A DNA stretch of 64,000 nt, taken from an uncultured Alsobacter sp. GTDB lineage: Bacteria > Pseudomonadota > Alphaproteobacteria > Rhizobiales > Beijerinckiaceae. The DNA is taken from assembly GCF_945952055.1 (NCBI RefSeq), contig NZ_CAMFHB010000029.1, positions 1-64,000 of the forward strand. Reading direction: 5' to 3'. Of this stretch, positions 10,201-19,336 are shown one piece after another. Made by a program: the position numbers and the translations under genes. The notes under the pieces were generated by a model that was given only the letters and a program-made list of their open reading frames with translations, had not been told where the DNA came from and made no database searches. The first letter of the stretch is position 1, and the number at the start of each line of letters is the position of its first letter.

Positions 10201-13200
10201 ACCCTGGAACTCGCCACCGGCGGCTCCATCGCCGCGGCAAGCACGGTCACGCTGACCGGTGGCACGTTGCGGATCGCGGCCGACAACACCACTGCCTCCC
10301 TCGCCAATGTGAGGATCGGCAACGGGGGCGGAACGGCCACCGTCGACCTGCAGGCGGCCCGTGCGTTCACCTGGAGCGGCCCGCTCGGCCCCGACTCGAA
10401 AAGCCTGACGATCACGGGCGCCGCGACCGGCGCCGCGAGCCGGATCGTCAGCTTCGGTGATTCATCCACAAACTGGAGCGCCTATGGCGGAACGCTGCGG
10501 GTCGGGAACACGACCCTGCAACTGAAGGGTGGGACCGTCGGGGCCGCGGGCATGTCGACGGTCATCGACGACGGGGGGACGCTCGGCGGCGTCGGGCGGC
10601 TCGGCGGTTCCGTCGAGATCAAGGCCGGCGGCACGCTCGCCGCCGCTTCCACAGGGGGCCCACTGGCCCTGGGTGGATCGCTCACGCTCACCCAGGATTC
10701 CAGGTCGCTCTTCACGCTGGGCGCCCCCGGCTTCGTTGGAAGCGACGGGCAGAAGTCCAACACTCTCGTCACCGTCGGCGGCGATCTGAACCTGGCGGGC
10801 ACGCTGGTCCTGCGCAGCGCGATCGACACCGATCTTCTCGCGCCGGGCTACTACCGCCTGTTCAACTATGGTGGCACGCGGACCGGCACGTTCGGCATCA
10901 TTTCGGTCGAGGGCGGCGCCACCGGGGATACGGCGGTCGTCTATTACTCCGTCAACAATCAGGTCAACCTGCTGTACACGCGCGGCGGGGACTCGGTGCT
11001 GTTCTTCACCGGCGGCGACAAGCAAGGCAACACCTCCACCCAGCCGGGCTCGGGGCCGCCTTCCGGCGGAAGCGGCACCTGGTCGAACAAGGATACGAAC
11101 TGGACGACCGCGCCCCTCGACGCCACGACCGGGAGCCCCGGCAGCGACATCCGCACCGGCTGGCGGCCTGGCTTCGCGGTGTTCGGAGGTGGTGGCACCG
11201 GCACCAAGACGGTCACGATGACCAGCAATGCTGGCTTGCAGGTCAAGGGTCTGCACTTCGTGACGGATGGCTATGTCATCGAGAGCGAGGACGAAACGTC
11301 TCTCAACCTCATCAGCGACGGTCTCAGCCTGTCCGCTCCCGTCGGCGTCGTCACCGTCGACACCGGCCTCACGGCGACGATCAATGCGGTCTTGGCCAAC
11401 GACCCGGGCGACAGGGTCGGGCTGCGCAAGGCCGGTGAAGGCACGCTGATCCTGGGGGGATATGGCGGCTATGCGGGAGTCACCCGGCTCGAGAAGGGCA
11501 TCCTCGCCATCAACAGCGCGAGTGCGCTGGTCGGCACCAGCGGCATCACCTTCGCCGGCGGAACCCTGCGGATCGACGCGGGCGCTGCCGGCAGCACCTT
11601 CGATCGCCCAATCACGCTGGCGTCGGCGGGCACCATCGACACCAACGGCCGGGACTTTGGTCTGTCAGGCACCCTGGGCGGTCTCCGCACGCTGACCAAG
11701 ACCGGTGACGGCACCCTGTCGCTGGCCGGTTCGAGCGCCGATTTCGCCGGCGGCATCGTCATCGCTCGCGGCACCCTCTCGGCCGCTTCGGCGGGCGCGC
11801 TGGGCAAGGGAACCGGCGAGAGCGCAGGGCGCAACACGATCACGCTGGCCGGCGGGCAGTTCTCGGCCACGGCCTCCTTCGACACAGGCGTCAACGTCTT
11901 CGTCGCCGCCGCGGACACGCAGGCTCCGCAGCGCCGGATCGCCGTGTCCAACGGCATCACGCTGGGCCTCACCGGGACGGTGTCGGGCGCGGGCACGCTG
12001 GAAAAGACCGGCGCCGGCACGCTGGCGCTGTCGGGCGGCAACGGCACCTTTGCCGGCGGCTTCCTCATCACCCAGGGCACGGTGTCGGCAAGCTCGGCCG
12101 CGGCGCTGGGCAACGGGTCGGCGACCGACCTCGCCAGCCGCAACGTCCTGACGTTGAATGGAGGACGCCTGCTGGCGACCGACACCATCACCTCCGGCGT
12201 CGGGGTGGTCATGCAGGCGGCGAGCATCATCGAGGCAGCATCCGGCAAGACGCTCACCCTGACCGGGTCGTTCACGGGGGCGGGCCAATTGACGATCAAG
12301 GGCGACGTGGTCCTGTCGGGCACCGCCCTCACCAACTATGAGGGCAACTTCAGCGTCACCGGCATGACGCAGGTGGCGGCCGGCTCGCGCTACGGCTCCG
12401 GCAGCCAGACCGTCACGGTGGATACGGGCGCCTCGTTGAACGTCAACGGCACGGTCGATGCTGCCGTGAACGTGTCGGGCACGCTGTCGGGCGCGGGCAC
12501 GATCACCAAGGCCGTTGCCATCGGGGCCGGCGGTGGGCTGTCGGCCGGCAACAGCCCCGGCACCTTGCGGTTCGAGAGCACGCTGTCCCTGGATGCGGGA
12601 GCGACGACGACCTTCGAGCTCGGGTCGCCCGGTTCCGTGGGCACGTCGGGCACCGTCAGGAACGACCTCGTCGCGGTGGCGGGCGCGCTGACGCTCGGCG
12701 GGGCACTCGTGCTGAAGGGCGACGGCACGAACCAGCCCACGTCGGGCTACTACCGGCTGTTCAACTACGGCACGCTGACCGCGGGAAGCTCCTTCTCGTC
12801 GGTGAAGGACGGCGCTGGCGCCGACCTGTCCCCGGCGACCGCCAAGGTGCTGACCAACGTGGCCAACCAGGTCAACCTCCTGTACCGCGCGGGCGGCCAG
12901 TCGGTGCTGTTCTTCACCGGGGCGAACAACACGCTGGGCAACACCGGCAGCGCGCCGGGCAGCGTCGCCCCGGCCGGCGGCAGCGGCACGTGGTCGACGG
13001 CGGCGACGCAGTGGACCACCGCGCCGGTCGGGCCCGACGGCAAGGCGCCCGCGGCCGGCGCCACGGGCACCTCGCCCGGCAGCGACATCAACGACGGCTG
13101 GAACCAGGGCGTCGCGGTCTTCTCCGGCACGACGGGCGGCACCGTCACCGTGACCGGCCCCGTCTCGTTCGAGGGCATCCAGTTCGTCACCTCGGGCTAC

Positions 13201-15477
13201 ACGATCAGCGGCGGCGCGCTGTCGCTCGCCGGCAACGCGCCGGGCGGCCGTCCGCAGGCCAGCTTCGTCCGCACGGATGCCTCCGTCACGGCCACCATCG
13301 GCTCGGTGCTGCAGGAGAACTTCGGCCTCGACAAGACCGGCGGCGGCACCCTCATCCTCACGGCGGCCAACACCTTCACGGGCGCGGTCACCGTGGAGGG
13401 CGGCACGCTGGTGGCGGCCAACAACGCCGCGCTGGGCAACGCGGCCAACGCCGTGACGCTGAAGGCCGGCACCACGCTGAAGGCCGGCGACGGCCTTACG
13501 GCGCTGGCGCTCGGCCAGTCCATCACCCTCGACGGGGCGGCGACCCTCGACACCAACGGCAAGACCGTCACGCTCAGCGGTGCCCTCGCCAAGGGCGGCT
13601 CGGGCGGCACGCTCACCGTGACGGGCGGCGGCACGCTCACGCTCACCGGCAACAGTTCCGGCTTCGGCGGCCTCGTGGACGTGTCGGGCGCCAACCTCAC
13701 CTTGCAGGCCGGCAGCCGGTTGCAGGTGGACAGGATCGCGGTCGCGCAGGGCCGGCAGCTTCTGAACGCCGGGCGGCTCACCGGCACGGGCGCATCCATC
13801 GTCAACGGCGGCACGCTGACGACGATCGGGTCGCTCGTGGATGCGACCGACATCGTCAACACGGCCGGCGCCGTGCTGAACGCCAGCGGCGTGCTGAGCG
13901 CGCCGCTGGTCGACAACCAGGGTACGTTCAACGTCACGGGCGCGCTGTCGGGCCGCGACACCGCGGCCGGCTCGCCCTACACCGGCCCGATCGCGTCCTT
14001 CCTCAACGGCGGCACGCTGAACCTCGGCGGCAACACCGTCACGGATGTCGGCGTCCTCACCAACACCGGCATCGTCCGCGGCGGAGGTGCTCTGCCCGGC
14101 ACCACCCTGGCCGGCACCGGCATCGTCGACCTGCGCCCCGGCGGAACGGCGGGCCTCGCGCAGGACGCCACGCTGTCGCTGACCATCGGCCAGCTCACCG
14201 GCAACCAGACGGTCAAGGTTGCCCTGGATCCGGCGGCCGGCACCGCCGGCAAGATCATCGCGACGGGCAGCACGGCGGGCTCCTCGCTCACCTTCCTGAT
14301 CGTCCAGTCCAGCCTCCGGCCCACCTCGGCCCCGGTCACCCTGGCCCAGGGGCTGGGCTCGGGCACCACCGTCACGGCCAGCGCCGACACGGGCGCCACG
14401 CTCGACAGCGGCTTCGTGCAGACGACGCTGCGCAATCCCTCGCCCGGCCTTTGGCAGCTCACCACAACGGTGAGCCCCAATGCCGGTGCCCCGGCCGCCA
14501 GCATCGGCTCGGTCATCACCTCGCTGTCGACCGGCTTCTTCTCATCGACCAACGCCTTCGTGGCGAGCCCCACCGACAAGGCGCCCAACACGCGCCATGG
14601 CGGACCCTGGGTTCGCATCCAGGCGGGCCAGTACGACAGCCAGGCGGACACCGCCGTGAGCTACGGCTCGCTGTCGGCCCGCTCGGTCACCAAGGTGCGG
14701 ACCTCGTTCAGCGGGTTCCAGGTGGGCGCCGACTACGGCGTGCTCAACATCGCGGGCACCGGCTTCAACCTGCATGGCGGCGTCACGGCCGGCAGCGTCA
14801 CGGCCAATGCCGGCCAGCAGGCGTCCGCCACGCCGACCAAGGGCGCGTTCAGCGTGCCGTTCGTGGGCGCCTATGCGGCCCTGATCAAGGGCGCCTTCTC
14901 GGCCGACCTCCAGTACCGCCACGACTTCTACACGATGGACGTGACGAACCCGGTCGGCTTCACGGGGACCCTCTCGCGCCAGAAGGCGGAAGGCGACAGC
15001 GTCAACGGCTCCGCCGCATACCGGTTCGCCATGAGCGAGACGGCATTCGTGGAGCCTTCGGTCGGGTTCAACTACACGCGGGTGGACGTCGATCCGTTCA
15101 AGGCGGCGCAGGGCGGCGCGGCCGGCGTGAAGGCCGGCAGCATCACCCTCGACAGGATCGACAGCCTGCTGGGCCGGGCGAGCCTGCGCGTGGGGTTCAC
15201 GACCGTCGTCGACGACAAGGTCGTGCTGCAGCCGTTCGCGACCGCGGCCGTCTGGCGCGAGTTCGCCGACGACGCGAAGTCGGCCTTCACGTTCAGCGGG
15301 TCCGGCGAAAAGGTGACCATCAAGACCGGCCGCGTCGGCACCTTCGGCCAGGCGGGCCTCGGCGTCACCGGGCAGGTCATCGGCACCAACCTGCTCGGAT
15401 ACATCCGCACCGATGCCCGCTTCGGCGACCGCATCCGCGGCGGCTCGATCAACATGGGCATCCGCTACGACTTCTGA
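7225..15477 (+). CDS. Giant autotransporter (type Va), complete
   Basis: This is a surface autotransporter of about 2750 residues. The frame opens at GTG 7201, but ATG 7225 (followed by ATG 7228) is a better start, with a GAAGAG motif close upstream and a basic-hydrophobic signal peptide (MRRLLLSSTFLARIG...) following. The N-terminal passenger has two glycine-rich blocks with the same order of motifs (about 8020-8580 and 9260-9800: GGLTL or GGVSL, VxGGxGG, GGVGI, then FxxxNSL or NKL). PATR beta-helix repeats follow, and the YYRLFNYG to GxxFVTxGY module occurs twice (about 10848-11290 and 12748-13240). The C-terminal barrel starts near 14597 (GGPWVRIQAGQYD) and ends GIRYDF. The sequence just before the barrel (SPNAGAPAASIGSVI) is identical in the upstream gene, so the two genes arose by duplication with passenger divergence. 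The target of adhesion is unknown. Confidence 0.92.
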   Translation: MMPLAHVLMRRLLLSSTFLARIGRVAAAGGVALGFAVSPVKSGGISNVFSISSDGSLITFSGSTDFKLNAIIQVGEGRFYTSDGSYIASKTYFAPYPTSHTLKLTADASGTASIGEIYIDMKPTSSPSTDRSMTVEVSSGVSVGVTPYSQGITFSGMGSGSARLSILNGGSVTVAQAGIIGTNVVAVSGALNLDTSSPVIDGTILLSGGTIASLKSGTTVSNALTLASIGTIDTKANTLTLSGAVTGSGALTKLGDGTLTLSNSGNALAGGLTLNAGSLTLSGGRISGETFASQGFNGGAGLSIASSAVNPTITIESGSTLSGGDGAASNSNNQYSGAGGVGISAGAASTIDIKADAVVRGGAGGFSSYNLNRFGGAAIVGSGLTINLAGRVSGGTASGTSYRSNAFTFGNAAGSNKLVISDGAEIQGGIGVASAAMLTIENATNFLLASAIQNGGTLNKAGDGTLTLSGAMTGSGTVNVQKGILRAATNASSAFGANQFYVLSDDTTLDLNGTNGTIGALSGTGLVDNSAATDATLTVGGSGASTTFTGVIGNSGAGKLTLKKTGAGTLELAPAVPGGNTFSGDVLVTDGTLAISSVSALGTGSTLTLGGTSGGNTAGALSYTGTDTATSSRATVVQGSGGKISIAETAASLTFTGAVTGSVLLAKDGQGTLTLSSQNNALTGGVSLRGGSLVLSAGNYRGEDRPLVSGGADGLTGGSGVTASSYASLTVGGTVRGGKGGDSAGWGDSGRGGVGIDATGGSITVSAGGRVEGGDAGAVSEGGTLGGGVGISGQAVAVDLSGTVSGGLFGAIRANAFSFQGGGNSLTIRSGAVINGGIGLQSGASLTVTNAGAFTLSSIDGGGALTKTGAGNLVLSGANTFFSGTVRVTEGTLTAGNAGALGASNAVTLETASTLDLNGNALTVASLAGAGTVTNSGTADKVLTLAGSASTDFAGSINDGISGKTGFTKSGTGTLTLKGVNTYTGATTVANGTLELATGGSIAAASTVTLTGGTLRIAADNTTASLANVRIGNGGGTATVDLQAARAFTWSGPLGPDSKSLTITGAATGAASRIVSFGDSSTNWSAYGGTLRVGNTTLQLKGGTVGAAGMSTVIDDGGTLGGVGRLGGSVEIKAGGTLAAASTGGPLALGGSLTLTQDSRSLFTLGAPGFVGSDGQKSNTLVTVGGDLNLAGTLVLRSAIDTDLLAPGYYRLFNYGGTRTGTFGIISVEGGATGDTAVVYYSVNNQVNLLYTRGGDSVLFFTGGDKQGNTSTQPGSGPPSGGSGTWSNKDTNWTTAPLDATTGSPGSDIRTGWRPGFAVFGGGGTGTKTVTMTSNAGLQVKGLHFVTDGYVIESEDETSLNLISDGLSLSAPVGVVTVDTGLTATINAVLANDPGDRVGLRKAGEGTLILGGYGGYAGVTRLEKGILAINSASALVGTSGITFAGGTLRIDAGAAGSTFDRPITLASAGTIDTNGRDFGLSGTLGGLRTLTKTGDGTLSLAGSSADFAGGIVIARGTLSAASAGALGKGTGESAGRNTITLAGGQFSATASFDTGVNVFVAAADTQAPQRRIAVSNGITLGLTGTVSGAGTLEKTGAGTLALSGGNGTFAGGFLITQGTVSASSAAALGNGSATDLASRNVLTLNGGRLLATDTITSGVGVVMQAASIIEAASGKTLTLTGSFTGAGQLTIKGDVVLSGTALTNYEGNFSVTGMTQVAAGSRYGSGSQTVTVDTGASLNVNGTVDAAVNVSGTLSGAGTITKAVAIGAGGGLSAGNSPGTLRFESTLSLDAGATTTFELGSPGSVGTSGTVRNDLVAVAGALTLGGALVLKGDGTNQPTSGYYRLFNYGTLTAGSSFSSVKDGAGADLSPATAKVLTNVANQVNLLYRAGGQSVLFFTGANNTLGNTGSAPGSVAPAGGSGTWSTAATQWTTAPVGPDGKAPAAGATGTSPGSDINDGWNQGVAVFSGTTGGTVTVTGPVSFEGIQFVTSGYTISGGALSLAGNAPGGRPQASFVRTDASVTATIGSVLQENFGLDKTGGGTLILTAANTFTGAVTVEGGTLVAANNAALGNAANAVTLKAGTTLKAGDGLTALALGQSITLDGAATLDTNGKTVTLSGALAKGGSGGTLTVTGGGTLTLTGNSSGFGGLVDVSGANLTLQAGSRLQVDRIAVAQGRQLLNAGRLTGTGASIVNGGTLTTIGSLVDATDIVNTAGAVLNASGVLSAPLVDNQGTFNVTGALSGRDTAAGSPYTGPIASFLNGGTLNLGGNTVTDVGVLTNTGIVRGGGALPGTTLAGTGIVDLRPGGTAGLAQDATLSLTIGQLTGNQTVKVALDPAAGTAGKIIATGSTAGSSLTFLIVQSSLRPTSAPVTLAQGLGSGTTVTASADTGATLDSGFVQTTLRNPSPGLWQLTTTVSPNAGAPAASIGSVITSLSTGFFSSTNAFVASPTDKAPNTRHGGPWVRIQAGQYDSQADTAVSYGSLSARSVTKVRTSFSGFQVGADYGVLNIAGTGFNLHGGVTAGSVTANAGQQASATPTKGAFSVPFVGAYAALIKGAFSADLQYRHDFYTMDVTNPVGFTGTLSRQKAEGDSVNGSAAYRFAMSETAFVEPSVGFNYTRVDVDPFKAAQGGAAGVKAGSITLDRIDSLLGRASLRVGFTTVVDDKVVLQPFATAAVWREFADDAKSAFTFSGSGEKVTIKTGRVGTFGQAGLGVTGQVIGTNLLGYIRTDARFGDRIRGGSINMGIRYDF

Positions 15478-15491
15478 GCGGGGAGAGGGAG

Positions 15492-15525
15492 GGGGAGCGG
15501 CCCGCCGGTGCGGCGGGAGCTCTCC
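15492..15525. terminator. Hairpin between convergent autotransporter and efflux genes
   Basis: GGGGGAGC near 15492 pairs with GCTCTCCC near 15525 (one mismatch), and CCCGCC pairs with GGCGGG inside it. It sits between the convergent stops at 15477 and 15532, so it could serve both strands. There is no clear T-run. Confidence 0.4.
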
Positions 15526-15531
15526 CTTGGT

Positions 15532-17133
15532 TCAGTGCCCTCCGGCCGCGCCGGGCTTGGGGGGAGCGGGCTTCTTCAGGAGCACGACGAGGCAGGCGGT
15601 CGCCAGGAACATGACCGTCAGGATCACGAAGGCGTCGCCGAAGGCCATGACCTGGGCCTGCTGGCGGACGATGCCGGACAGCTTCTTCAGGGCGCCGAGC
15701 TCGGCGTCCGAGCCGAGGCGCGACAGGGCGCCCTGGAGCGACTGGAGGGTCTCCAGCGCCTTCTGGTTCGACCAGGTAACATGCTCGCGCAGACGCACCA
15801 GGTGCAGGTCCATGCGGTCGTTCATGATCGTGTTGATGAGCGCCAGGCCCACCGCACCGCCGAGATTGCGGGTCAGGTTGTAGAGGCCGGAGGCGTTCTT
15901 CAGGCGCTGCGGCGGCAGAGTGCCCAGTGCCACGTTGTTGATCGGCACCATGCAGATCATCAGCGAGCAGCCGCGCAGCACCTGCGGCAGCAGGAGCTCC
16001 CAGAAGTCCCAGTCCTTGGTGATGCCCGAGGCGATCCACGTGCCCGCGGCAAAGCCCGCCAGGCCCATGGCCAGCATGACGCGCGGGTCCAGCGCGCGCA
16101 TCAGGCGGCCGGCCAGCGGCGCCGTCAGGAACATGGCGACGCCGGTGACGAACATCGTCTCGCCGATCTGCAGGGCGGAGAACCCGCGCACCCGCCCGAG
16201 ATACAGCGGGTAGAGATAGGTGAGCCCGTAAAGCCCGATGCCCAGCACGAAGGAGAAGAAGGAGCCGGTCGCGAAGTTGCGGTCGCGATAGGCATAGAGG
16301 TCGACGATCGGCTCCCTGGCGGTCAGCGCCCGCCAGAAGAAGGCGATGCCGGTCACCACCATCACCACGGCCGCCAGCAGGATGGCCTGGTCGTCGAACC
16401 AGTCGTTGGTGGGGCCTTCCTCCAGCACGTATTCGAGCGTGCCGAGGAAGGTGCCCATGAAGGCCAGGCCGAACCAGTCGAACCGGTCCAGCAGCTTCAG
16501 GTCGGGCTTGTCGAAATCGATCAGCGCGATCGCGGCGACGGTCACCGCGATGCCGGGCACGATGTTGACCAGGAACAGCCAGTGCCACGAGAACAGTTCG
16601 GTCAGGTAGCCGCCGACGGTGGGCCCGATCGTCGGGGCCAGCGTCGCCACGAGGCCGATCATCGGCGAGATCACCGGCAGTTTCGAGCGCGGGAAGATGG
16701 TAAAGGCCGTGGCGAAGACGCTCGGAATCATGCCCCCGCCGATGAAACCCTGGATCGCGCGGTAGACGATCATCTGCTCGAGCGAGGTCGCCGTCGCGCA
16801 CAACGCGCTGGCGGCGGTGAAGCCGGCGGCGGAGACGGCGAAGAGCCAGCGCGTCGAGAAGGCCCGCCCCAGGAAGCCCGAGAGCGGGATCATGATCACT
16901 TCGGCGATGAGATAGGCGGTCTGCACCCACGAGATCTCGTCGGCCGAGGCCGACAGGCCTGCCTGGATCTCCGACAGCGACGCCGAGACGATCTGGATGT
17001 CCAGGATGGCCATGAACATCCCGAAGACCATGGCCAGGAACGCGAAGATGCGCCTCGCGGGGATGTGGTCGGCCGCCGGCGCTGCTGCCGGGGCGCGGCC
17101 CGCCGCGGGGAGGGTATTGGCGGGGGCTGACAT
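15532..17133 (-). CDS. DHA2-family MFS efflux transporter, EmrB-like
   Basis: The product (533 residues) is an inner-membrane proton-driven multidrug exporter of the 14-helix DHA2 group. The first helix carries the family signature (AILDIQIVSASL, about residue 42), followed by the conserved ISWVQTAYLIAEV stretch and by GPTVGGYL (about residue 170). Length matches EmrB. It lies 25 bases downstream of the EmrA-like gene on the same strand, so the two are co-transcribed and should form a tripartite pump with an outer-membrane channel encoded elsewhere. Substrates cannot be predicted. Confidence 0.92.
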   Translation of the reverse strand: MSAPANTLPAAGRAPAAAPAADHIPARRIFAFLAMVFGMFMAILDIQIVSASLSEIQAGLSASADEISWVQTAYLIAEVIMIPLSGFLGRAFSTRWLFAVSAAGFTAASALCATATSLEQMIVYRAIQGFIGGGMIPSVFATAFTIFPRSKLPVISPMIGLVATLAPTIGPTVGGYLTELFSWHWLFLVNIVPGIAVTVAAIALIDFDKPDLKLLDRFDWFGLAFMGTFLGTLEYVLEEGPTNDWFDDQAILLAAVVMVVTGIAFFWRALTAREPIVDLYAYRDRNFATGSFFSFVLGIGLYGLTYLYPLYLGRVRGFSALQIGETMFVTGVAMFLTAPLAGRLMRALDPRVMLAMGLAGFAAGTWIASGITKDWDFWELLLPQVLRGCSLMICMVPINNVALGTLPPQRLKNASGLYNLTRNLGGAVGLALINTIMNDRMDLHLVRLREHVTWSNQKALETLQSLQGALSRLGSDAELGALKKLSGIVRQQAQVMAFGDAFVILTVMFLATACLVVLLKKPAPPKPGAAGGH

Positions 17134-17158
17134 GAACGGTGCTCCGGAGCGGCGCGCC

Positions 17159-18442
17159 TCAGCGCGCCACGTTCTGCGCGTTGGCCTCGGCGGTCGCGAT
17201 GGCGGACAGGCCGACGACGCCGCGAAGCGTCGCCAGCGCGTGGTCCACCCAGGTTTCCAGCGCGGACTTCGGCGCGTCGGGATCGCGGGTGCGAACGGCC
17301 GCGACCACCGACAGGCCCGGCCGCAGCACGCCGGAGCGGGCGACGTCCTCGGGCACCGCGACGCGCACGGGAACGCGCTGCACGATCTTGGTGAAGTTGC
17401 CGGTGGCGTTCTCCGGCGGCAGCAGGCTGAACACCGAGCCCGAGGCCGGGGCGAAGCTCTGCACCGTGCCGTGGATCGTGCGGCCCGGCAGCGCGTCGAC
17501 CTCGATGTCGACGGGCTGGCCCGGCTTCAGCCGGCCGAGCTGCGTCTCCTTGAAGTTCGCCTCCACATAGGTCGTGGCGAGCGGCACAAGGGCGGCGAGG
17601 CGCGTGCCGGCCTGCACGTAGTTGCCGACCTCCGCGGCGCGATTGCCGAGGATGCCGTCGACCGGGGCCGTCACCACGGTGAACGACAGGTCGCGCTCGG
17701 CCCGCGCCAGCGTGGTGCGCAGCTCGCCCAGCGTCTGGCGGGCCTCGGTCTCCTGGGCGCGCGTCACCGCGATGTTGGCCTGCGCCGCCGCCAGCGCCGC
17801 GCGGGCGGAGTCGACCGCCGCGACGGCCCGCTCGCGGTCCGCGCGCGCCGCGTCGAGCCGCTGCTTGGAACCGAAGTCGCTCTGCGCCAGGGCCTGGGCG
17901 CGCTGGAAGTCCGCCTCCGCCCGGGCCTGGTCGGCTTCGGCCGAGGTGACCTGGGCGCGGCTCTGCCCAAGGGCGGCCGTCTGGGCCTCGATCTGCTGGC
18001 CGATCCGCTGGATGGTCGCCGCCTGCGTGGCGATCCGGGCCTTCGCCGCATCGACCGCGTTGCGGTAGTCGCCGTCGTCGATGCGGGCCACGACCTCGCC
18101 GGCCTTCACGGCGGTGTTGTTGGCCACGGGCACCGCCACGACGTAGCCGGGCACCTTGGCCGCGATGGTGGTCACGTCGGCCTTCACGTAGGCATCGTCC
18201 GTCGAGACCAGGAACCGGCCCTCGGTGAACCAGCCATAGCCCTTCCAGCCGCCGAACGACGCCGCGGCGAGGAGCACGAGCAGCAGGACGCGGCCCTTGC
18301 GGGAGCGCTTGCGCGGAGGCAGCACCTCGCCGTTCAGGCCCTGCGCCGCCGGCTGGCCGCCGCTCACCGAAACCATGCCCTGGGAAGGGGGCGGGGCCGC
18401 CACCGGGTTCGTGGTGCGGTCGGTCTGTGTCACGTCGCTCAT
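17159..18442 (-). CDS. HlyD/EmrA-family membrane fusion protein
   Basis: The periplasmic adaptor (427 residues) has a proline/alanine-rich cytoplasmic tail, one transmembrane helix (about residues 48-68), then the characteristic TDDAYVKADVTTIAAKVPG beta-barrel/lipoyl start. A long coiled coil follows (about 110-220, rich in A, Q, E and R). The C-terminal half repeats the lipoyl and barrel strands (VTAPVDGILGNRAAEVGNYV). It is the first gene of the efflux operon. It is transcribed away from the TetR gene at 18624, and the shared region holds two identical palindromes, so repression by that TetR protein is likely. Confidence 0.92.
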   Translation of the reverse strand: MSDVTQTDRTTNPVAAPPPSQGMVSVSGGQPAAQGLNGEVLPPRKRSRKGRVLLLVLLAAASFGGWKGYGWFTEGRFLVSTDDAYVKADVTTIAAKVPGYVVAVPVANNTAVKAGEVVARIDDGDYRNAVDAAKARIATQAATIQRIGQQIEAQTAALGQSRAQVTSAEADQARAEADFQRAQALAQSDFGSKQRLDAARADRERAVAAVDSARAALAAAQANIAVTRAQETEARQTLGELRTTLARAERDLSFTVVTAPVDGILGNRAAEVGNYVQAGTRLAALVPLATTYVEANFKETQLGRLKPGQPVDIEVDALPGRTIHGTVQSFAPASGSVFSLLPPENATGNFTKIVQRVPVRVAVPEDVARSGVLRPGLSVVAAVRTRDPDAPKSALETWVDHALATLRGVVGLSAIATAEANAQNVAR

Positions 18443-18480
18443 TGCATCACCATGCTCGCCGGCCGGGCCGGCGTGAGTTC

Positions 18481-18562
18481 ATCGAACCGAACGGTTCGGT
18501 CAATGTCCTTGCAATATGCCCTCGCGTACGCAATATCAAGATCGAACCGAACGGTTCGGTCA
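18481..18562. promoter_or_regulatory. Pair of identical operators for the TetR regulator
   Basis: The 15-bp palindrome ACCGAACGGTTCGGT (7-base arms around one G) occurs at 18486-18500 and again at 18546-18560. The surrounding 22 bases (18481-18502 and 18541-18562) are identical, and the centres are exactly 60 bp apart. Both lie between the divergent efflux and tetR starts. Size and symmetry fit a TetR dimer site, so the regulator probably represses both directions. Confidence 0.85.
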
Positions 18563-18623
18563 TTAATGTGTTGCGGTGCACAGGCAGTCACGAGGTTGTG
18601 TGCACGGGCCACAAGGATGCGGA

Positions 18624-19301
18624 ATGAGCGGCAACGGCATCGATAGTCTCCCCGACGCGCTCGACGACGACCAGCCGTCGGGCGAGGCGAGGGGGGCCGG
18701 CACCGATCCGGCCAAGCATCGCCAGATCGTCGAGGGCGCGCGCGCCGTCTTCCTGGAGCGCGGCTTCGAGGGCGCGAGCATGGGCGAAATCGCCCGTGTC
18801 GCGGGCGTCTCCAAGGGCACCCTCTACGTCTATTTCCAGAACAAGGAAGAGCTGTTCTGCGCCATCATGGACGCGGAGCGCCGCGCCCATCAGGCCGTGC
18901 TCCGGACGCTGGACACCACGGCCCCCACCGATCGCGTGCTGACGGAATTCGGCGAGGCGCTCGGGCGCTTCCTGTCCGATCCGGTGAAGATCGCCGGCAT
19001 GCGGACCGCCATGGGCATCGCCGAGCGCATGCCGGAGGTCGGCCGGGCCTTCTATCAGCGCGGACCCGCCACGACGATCCGCATGCTCGCCGCCTTCCTT
19101 GATGCCAAGGTGGCGGCCGGCGAGCTCGCCGTGCCCGACACCACGCTGGCCTCGGCCCAGTTCCTCGACATGTGCCAATCGACGCTGCTGCGCCCGGCCC
19201 TGTTCGGCTGCGAGATGCCGGCGGAGATCTTGCCGGCGCGCATCCGCACCGTCGTCGCCGCCGCGGTCGACATGTTCCTGCGCGCCTACACGGTCCGCTA
19301 G
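18624..19301 (+). CDS. TetR/AcrR-family transcriptional regulator
   Basis: The product (225 residues) has an N-terminal TetR helix-turn-helix at about residues 30-75 (QIVEGARAVFLERGFEG, then MGEIARVAGVSKGTLYVYF), which is very close to consensus. The C-terminal ligand domain resembles the AefR-like group. I chose ATG 18624, preceded by AAGGA at good spacing, over the in-frame GTG at 18576. It is divergent from the emrAB-like operon, with two matching palindromes between them, so it is inferred to be the local repressor that responds to a pump substrate. Confidence 0.92.
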   Translation: MSGNGIDSLPDALDDDQPSGEARGAGTDPAKHRQIVEGARAVFLERGFEGASMGEIARVAGVSKGTLYVYFQNKEELFCAIMDAERRAHQAVLRTLDTTAPTDRVLTEFGEALGRFLSDPVKIAGMRTAMGIAERMPEVGRAFYQRGPATTIRMLAAFLDAKVAAGELAVPDTTLASAQFLDMCQSTLLRPALFGCEMPAEILPARIRTVVAAAVDMFLRAYTVR

Positions 19302-19336
19302 GATCCAGGCGCGCGTCGGCTCTCCAGCCGATCGCC

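Noticed and set aside
12990..15614. 874-codon open frame overlapping the second autotransporter
   Set aside because: Shadow frame with strongly biased composition (H, R, G, Q) opposite clear autotransporter homology in the other frame.
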